Source of the DNA: Reyranella sp.
GTDB lineage: Bacteria; Pseudomonadota; Alphaproteobacteria; Reyranellales; Reyranellaceae
Direction: 5' to 3'
Assembly: GCA_030681635.1 (NCBI GenBank)
Contig: JAUXRT010000592.1
Coordinates: 1 to 8,267 of the forward strand
DNA length: 8,267 nt
Shown: positions 5,003-8,267 of the stretch, piece by piece
How positions within the stretch are numbered: the first letter of the stretch is position 1
Layout: the number at the start of each line of letters is the position of its first letter
Position numbers and translations under genes: made by a program
Notes under the pieces: model-generated
Databases searched by the model: none
Told to the model about the DNA's origin: nothing
Seen by the model: only the letters and a program-made list of their open reading frames with translations

Positions 5003-6703
5003 GTGACCAGCCCCTCGACCGTCGCACCCTCTGGATTGGCGCGATGGCTGCCCGGCCTGCGGGCGTTGAAAGACTACGAGGCCGCATTTTTGCCGCGCGA
5101 TCTTGCGGCCGGCCTGACCCTGGGCGCAGTAATGGTGCCGGTGGGCCTCGCGTTCGGCGAGCTGGCAGGTGCACCGCTGGCTGGCCTCTATGCCGGCATG
5201 CTGCCGCTGGTCGCCTATGCGCTGTTCGGCAGTTCACGGCAGTTGATCGTGGGGCCCGATGCCTCGATGGCGGCCATTGTCGCCGTCAGCGTGGCCCCAC
5301 TGGCCGGCGGCGACATGGGACGGCTGGCCTTGCTGGCCGGCAGCCTTGCTGTGCTGATCGGTCTGATCTGCATCGCGGGCGGCCTGCTGCGGCTGGGGTT
5401 CATGGCCGACTTCCTCTCCAAGCCGGTGATCGTGGGCTTCATGCACGGCCTCGCCGTGGTGATCGCTGTCGGCCAGTTGCCGAAGGTCCTGGGCGTCCAC
5501 GCCGATGGCGACACGACCGTTGCCCAGCTCGTCTCGGTGGTGCGCCATCTTGGAGAGACCAATCTTCTCGCACTCACGATCGGGGTGGGATGCGTGGCCG
5601 CTATCCTGGGGTTTCGCCGCTTCGTGCCGCGCATTCCCGGCCAGGTCGTGGCGCTGGTGGTTTCGGTCGGTCTGGTGGCTTGGTTCGACCTGGAGCGCTT
5701 CGGCCTCGCCGTAGTTGGCAAAATTCCAACCGGGCTTCCCAGTCTGCAGATGCCGGCGTTGGCACTGGCCGACCTGCGAATACTCTTGCCGGTGGCGTTC
5801 GTGGCGGCGCTGGTATCCTTCTCCGACACCATGGTTACGGCCCGTGGCTTCGCCTCGCGCAACCGCTATCGCGTGAATGCCAATCAGGAATTGATTGCGG
5901 TCGGCGTGGGCAACATCGCCTCTGGCCTGACCCAGGGCCTGCCGATCAGCGCCAGCGGTTCACGCACCGCCGTCGCCGAGGCGGCGGGCAGTCGTACGCA
6001 AGTGACGTCAGTCGTGGCCGCAGCGGTCGTGTGCGCCGCCATGCTGTTCCTGACCGACATCCTCTACTTTCTGCCGGCGGCCGCACTGGGCGGCATCCTG
6101 ATCGCCGCAGCCTGGAGCCTCTGCGACTTCACCGAGTTCGGTCGGCTGTGGCGCTTTCGCGGCGCCGGCCTCCTGGGCGCGCTGCTTACTCTCGCGGGAG
6201 TGGTCGGGATCGGCGTCATGGAGGGTATCGCCATCGGCGTGCTGCATTCGTTGGTCATGGTGTTGCAGGCTCTGGCTTTTCCGGCCGATGCCGTGCTCGG
6301 CCGCACGCCGGCTGGCGAATTCCACGATGCCGCGCACCATCCCGACGCGCGGCCGGTACCAGGCGTGATCGTCTATCGCTTCTCGGCGCCGCTGTTCTTT
6401 CCCAACTGCAGCCTGTTCCGCGAACATGTCGAGCGGCTGGTCGATGCCGCGTCACAGCCCGTACACGGCGTCGTGCTGGACGGGAGTGCGATCAACAATG
6501 TCGACCTTGCCGCCTGCGAAACCCTGGTGGACCTCAGGCGCGATCTTGCCGACCGCGGCATCCGGCTCGCGATCGGCAATCTGCGCGACCGGGTTCGCCA
6601 AAATCTCGTGCGCGGCTGGCCAGCCGCGCACAAGGATGAGGGTTTGTTCTTCCCGACGGTCGCAGACGCGGTGAGCGCGTTGAATACCGGCGCGATCCGT
6701 TAG
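5003..6703 (+). CDS. SulP-family anion transporter with C-terminal STAS domain
   Basis: A 566-residue inner-membrane protein. The GTG at 5003 is chosen because AAGGA precedes it by seven bases and because the product then begins, as in relatives, shortly before the D-Y segment and first helix. Residues 33-425 form the hydrophobic transport domain. It includes the SulP hallmark A-L-F-G-S-S-R-Q-L-I-V-G-P-D-A (residues 73-87), F-M-A-D-F-L-S-K-P-V-I-V-G-F (133-146), and the loop N-R-Y-R-V-N-A-N-Q-E-L onward to Q-G-L-P-I-S-A-S-G-S-R-T (287-322). Residues about 453-563 are a STAS domain with the L-D-G-S-A-I-N-N-V-D core (492-501). SulP proteins carry sulfate, bicarbonate, dicarboxylates or other anions; the substrate here cannot be told. 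No carbonic anhydrase or sulfur-assimilation gene is adjacent. The last four bases overlap the convergent gene. Confidence 0.95.
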   Translation: MTSPSTVAPSGLARWLPGLRALKDYEAAFLPRDLAAGLTLGAVMVPVGLAFGELAGAPLAGLYAGMLPLVAYALFGSSRQLIVGPDASMAAIVAVSVAPLAGGDMGRLALLAGSLAVLIGLICIAGGLLRLGFMADFLSKPVIVGFMHGLAVVIAVGQLPKVLGVHADGDTTVAQLVSVVRHLGETNLLALTIGVGCVAAILGFRRFVPRIPGQVVALVVSVGLVAWFDLERFGLAVVGKIPTGLPSLQMPALALADLRILLPVAFVAALVSFSDTMVTARGFASRNRYRVNANQELIAVGVGNIASGLTQGLPISASGSRTAVAEAAGSRTQVTSVVAAAVVCAAMLFLTDILYFLPAAALGGILIAAAWSLCDFTEFGRLWRFRGAGLLGALLTLAGVVGIGVMEGIAIGVLHSLVMVLQALAFPADAVLGRTPAGEFHDAAHHPDARPVPGVIVYRFSAPLFFPNCSLFREHVERLVDAASQPVHGVVLDGSAINNVDLAACETLVDLRRDLADRGIRLAIGNLRDRVRQNLVRGWPAAHKDEGLFFPTVADAVSALNTGAIR

Positions 6704-7443
6704 CGGGGCGGACGCGGCCGTTGCGCCGCCGCGAGTTCGGCGCGGGCCTGCCGGACGGCGGGATCGCGCCCATCGATCCGTTCGGCCTCGTCGAGTGCAC
6801 GGTCGGCCGAGGCGAAATCGCCTATCGCAATTGCCGCGCGCGCCGCGGTGAGGAGTATTGTCACTCGCATGTCCTGCATGCTGGGCTGGCCGCCCTGGCG
6901 CTGGGCCGCGCGCAGGTCGCGCCGGGCATCGATCACTTCGGGAGCATTGGGGTACAGCCGCTCGGCCTCGTCGAGAGCGCGATCGGCAGTGACAAAGTCG
7001 CCACGGTCGATGGCGCGGCGTGCCTGGTTGATCAAGGGTGCAAGCTGGCCGCGGGCGGTGCGCATTTCGGCGATCTCGCGGCGCGCAGCGGCGGTTTCGG
7101 CAAAGCCGGGCAGGGCCGTGTCGGCGGCTTGCAGCGAGGTCTCGGCGCCGGTGAAGTCGCCGGCAGCGGCGAAGCGGCGAGCGTCGGCTATATAGCTGCG
7201 GGCTTGGCTGAGCTGCGCGGCCGAGGGCCCTGCCGGAGCGGCGGGCGGCGGTGTCGGCCGTGGCGCCGCGACCGGCGGTGGTGCAGGTGCGGGCTTGGCG
7301 GCTTCGATGGGCGTGGGTGTAAGCGGCGCGGCCGTGTCCATCTTGTAGAGATAGAGGCCGCCGCCCGCGACCACGACCACAAGCGCGCCAATGATGGCGT
7401 AGAGCAGGCCGTTGTTGTTCGGAGTCATGCTGGTGTCGGCCAC
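6700..7443 (-). CDS. Membrane-anchored protein with Pro-rich linker and TPR-like repeats
   Basis: A 247-residue protein starting at GTG 7443, four bases after GGAGG; a later ATG at 7428 has no site at proper distance. Residues 13-33 form one membrane helix after a short polar N-terminus. Residues 40-73 are a proline/alanine linker. The rest holds three helical repeats (about 80-122, 139-181 and 199-241) sharing A-R-x-x-I-x-x-G-D-F followed by A-x-x-A-L-D-E-A-E-R, as in TPR-type units. The predicted topology puts the repeats in the periplasm. Such proteins usually act as protein-binding scaffolds; a specific partner cannot be named. It lies 80 bases downstream of the Hly-III gene on the same strand, so co-transcription is possible. 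A GC-rich CCCCTCGGGG inverted repeat in that gap (around 7498-7507) lacks a T-run and is not a convincing terminator. Confidence 0.8.
   Translation of the reverse strand: MADTSMTPNNNGLLYAIIGALVVVVAGGGLYLYKMDTAAPLTPTPIEAAKPAPAPPPVAAPRPTPPPAAPAGPSAAQLSQARSYIADARRFAAAGDFTGAETSLQAADTALPGFAETAAARREIAEMRTARGQLAPLINQARRAIDRGDFVTADRALDEAERLYPNAPEVIDARRDLRAAQRQGGQPSMQDMRVTILLTAARAAIAIGDFASADRALDEAERIDGRDPAVRQARAELAAAQRPRPPR
6782..7003. repeat. Diverged 180-base-spaced direct repeat encoding the last two TPR-like units
   Basis: On the + strand, TCGGCCTCGTCGAG occurs at 6782-6795 and again at 6962-6975. The similarity continues as GC(A/G)CG(G/A)TCGGC and then into a matching AA(A)TCGCC-type end about 25 bases later. 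The copies encode the near-identical A-D-R-A-L-D-E-A-E-R segments (residues 153-162 and 213-222). A tandem duplication of a roughly 60-codon unit explains this best; the first repeat of the protein is much more diverged. Confidence 0.65.
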
Positions 7444-7523
7444 GGTCCCTCCATGTAGGTATGGCAGGGGAGTGAACGTGGGGGGCTGGACTTGGTTCCC
7501 CCGAGGGGCCGGGTGGTGCGACG

Positions 7524-8144
7524 CTAGGCGTCCACGATCAGTCCGATCACGGCGACATAGTGGATGCCCGCAGCGACGAGCACGAAGCCGTGCCAGATGG
7601 CATTCTGATAGGGTAGGCGGCGCCAGAGGTGAAACGCCACACCTGCGGTGTAGACGCCCCCGCCCAGTGCCAGCAGAGCGAGTGTGCGGGCATCGAGCGC
7701 CGCCCGGAACGGACCCACAGCGACAAGACCGATCCAGCCTAGCGCCAGATAGAGGACGATCGAGATCGTCTCGATGCGGCGTGGCTTCAAGAGCTTGAGC
7801 GCGATGCCTGTTACCGCGACTGCCCAGATGGCCACCGTGAGGCCTGAGGCCCAGTCGCCGGCCAGGCGGGTGGTGAAGGGTGTGTACGTGCCGGCGATCA
7901 TGGCGAAGATCGCGGCATGGTCGAAGCGTCTGAGCCAGTCGCGCCGCACGCTGGTATCAAAGACGTTGTAGGCTGCCGAACAGCCCAGCATGGCCACGAG
8001 ACCGGCGGTGTAGATCAGGATGGCCGCCAGATCACCAGGCTCGCCATCTATTGCGGTCACCACGACAAGGGTGAGCGCCGCTGCCGTTCCCAAGCCAATG
8101 CCGACCACGTGGACGACGCGGTCGGCCATCTGGTCGCGGGTCAT
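7524..8144 (-). CDS. Hly-III (PAQR) family membrane protein
   Basis: A 206-residue protein with about seven membrane helices and the family landmarks: S-A-A-Y-N (56-60), R-F-D-H (73-76), A-G-T-Y-T-P-F (84-90) and, in the last helix, N-A-I-W-H (181-185) followed by H-Y (195-196). The length is normal for bacterial Hly-III proteins. The ATG at 8144 follows GGGAGG by three bases. The family is related to eukaryotic adiponectin receptors, which are zinc-dependent hydrolases; despite the name, most bacterial members are not proven hemolysins. In canonical members the S-x-x-x-H and H-x-x-x-H histidines bind zinc. Here N60 and N181 occupy two of those places, so metal binding may be altered. The gene starts 10 bases after the rpoD stop codon and is very likely expressed from the rpoD transcript. 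Confidence 0.9.
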   Translation of the reverse strand: MTRDQMADRVVHVVGIGLGTAAALTLVVVTAIDGEPGDLAAILIYTAGLVAMLGCSAAYNVFDTSVRRDWLRRFDHAAIFAMIAGTYTPFTTRLAGDWASGLTVAIWAVAVTGIALKLLKPRRIETISIVLYLALGWIGLVAVGPFRAALDARTLALLALGGGVYTAGVAFHLWRRLPYQNAIWHGFVLVAAGIHYVAVIGLIVDA

Positions 8145-8154
8145 CGGCCTCCCG

Positions 8155-8267
8155 TCAGCCCTGGTCGAGGAAGCTCCGCAGCATGCGCGACCGGCTGGGA
8201 TGCTTCAGCTTGCGCAGCGCCTTGGCCTCGATCTGCCGGATGCGCTCGCGGGTGACCGAGAACTGCT
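8155..8267 (-). CDS. rpoD: RNA polymerase primary sigma factor RpoD, C-terminal end only
   Basis: The last 36 codons and the TGA stop (8155-8157) are present; the rest lies beyond the right edge. The peptide begins with Q-F-S-V-T-R-E-R-I-R-Q-I-E-A-K-A-L and continues with R-K-L-K-H-P-S-R-S-R before ending M-L-R-S-F-L-D-Q-G. This is region 4.2 of the primary sigma factor, the helix-turn-helix that contacts the -35 promoter element. It is nearly invariant in the family, so identification is secure despite the short length. It directs transcription of housekeeping genes. The gene is transcribed leftward into the Hly-III gene. Confidence 0.97.
   Translation of the reverse strand, partial: QFSVTRERIRQIEAKALRKLKHPSRSRMLRSFLDQG

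Noticed and set aside
4951..6639. A 562-codon open frame overlapping almost the whole SulP gene in another frame
   Set aside because: Its product is Arg/Gly/Pro-rich with no domain, as expected from the shifted frame of a GC-rich gene, while the other frame gives a complete SulP protein.
7444..7523. Intrinsic terminator between the Hly-III and TPR-like genes
   Set aside because: A short CCCCTCGGGG inverted repeat is present, but the stem is tiny and no T-run follows on the - strand.

Overview
The window is compact, GC-rich, protein-dense DNA with the gene content and codon use of an alphaproteobacterium. The strongest clue is the RpoD C-terminus at the right edge (QFSVTRERIRQIEAKALRKL). The Tat-type secreted binding protein, fused TRAP permease and SulP transporter suggest a free-living soil or water heterotroph of the Hyphomicrobiales/Rhodospirillales type. 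A closer placement is not supported by sequence reading alone.

Left part (1-2559, + strand): the C-terminal half of a fused TRAP permease is followed, after a 123-base leader, by a Tat-exported ABC-type solute-binding protein. No ABC permease or ATPase lies next to it. The leader contains two CT-rich segments complementary to the Shine-Dalgarno sequence of the binding-protein gene, plus a hairpin and a second decoy GGGAGGA. This is the most unusual structure I found in the window.

Middle part (2560-4230): on the - strand a tRNA-Thr (anticodon GGU, CCA encoded) is followed 22 bases later by a gene for a small secreted protein of unknown function, probably on the same transcript. Divergent from these, on the + strand, is a PF04909-type amidohydrolase with its metal ligands intact.

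Accessory-looking stretch (4230-5000): a possible 53-codon ORF with a good ribosome binding site, then on the - strand a small DUF551-like protein of phage/mobile-DNA flavour. A divergent promoter region separates that gene from a SulP-family anion transporter (5003-6703, + strand).

Right part (6700-8267, - strand): read in the direction of transcription, the order is rpoD (3' end only), an Hly-III/PAQR-family membrane protein starting 10 bases after the rpoD stop, then a membrane-anchored protein with a Pro-rich linker and TPR-like repeats. The last gene overlaps the SulP gene tail-to-tail by four bases. In the Hly-III protein two of the three canonical zinc-ligand histidines appear to be asparagines.

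No CRISPR array, insertion sequence, integrase, toxin-antitoxin pair, rRNA or recognisable defence system was seen. Most of the window is ordinary housekeeping and transport content.
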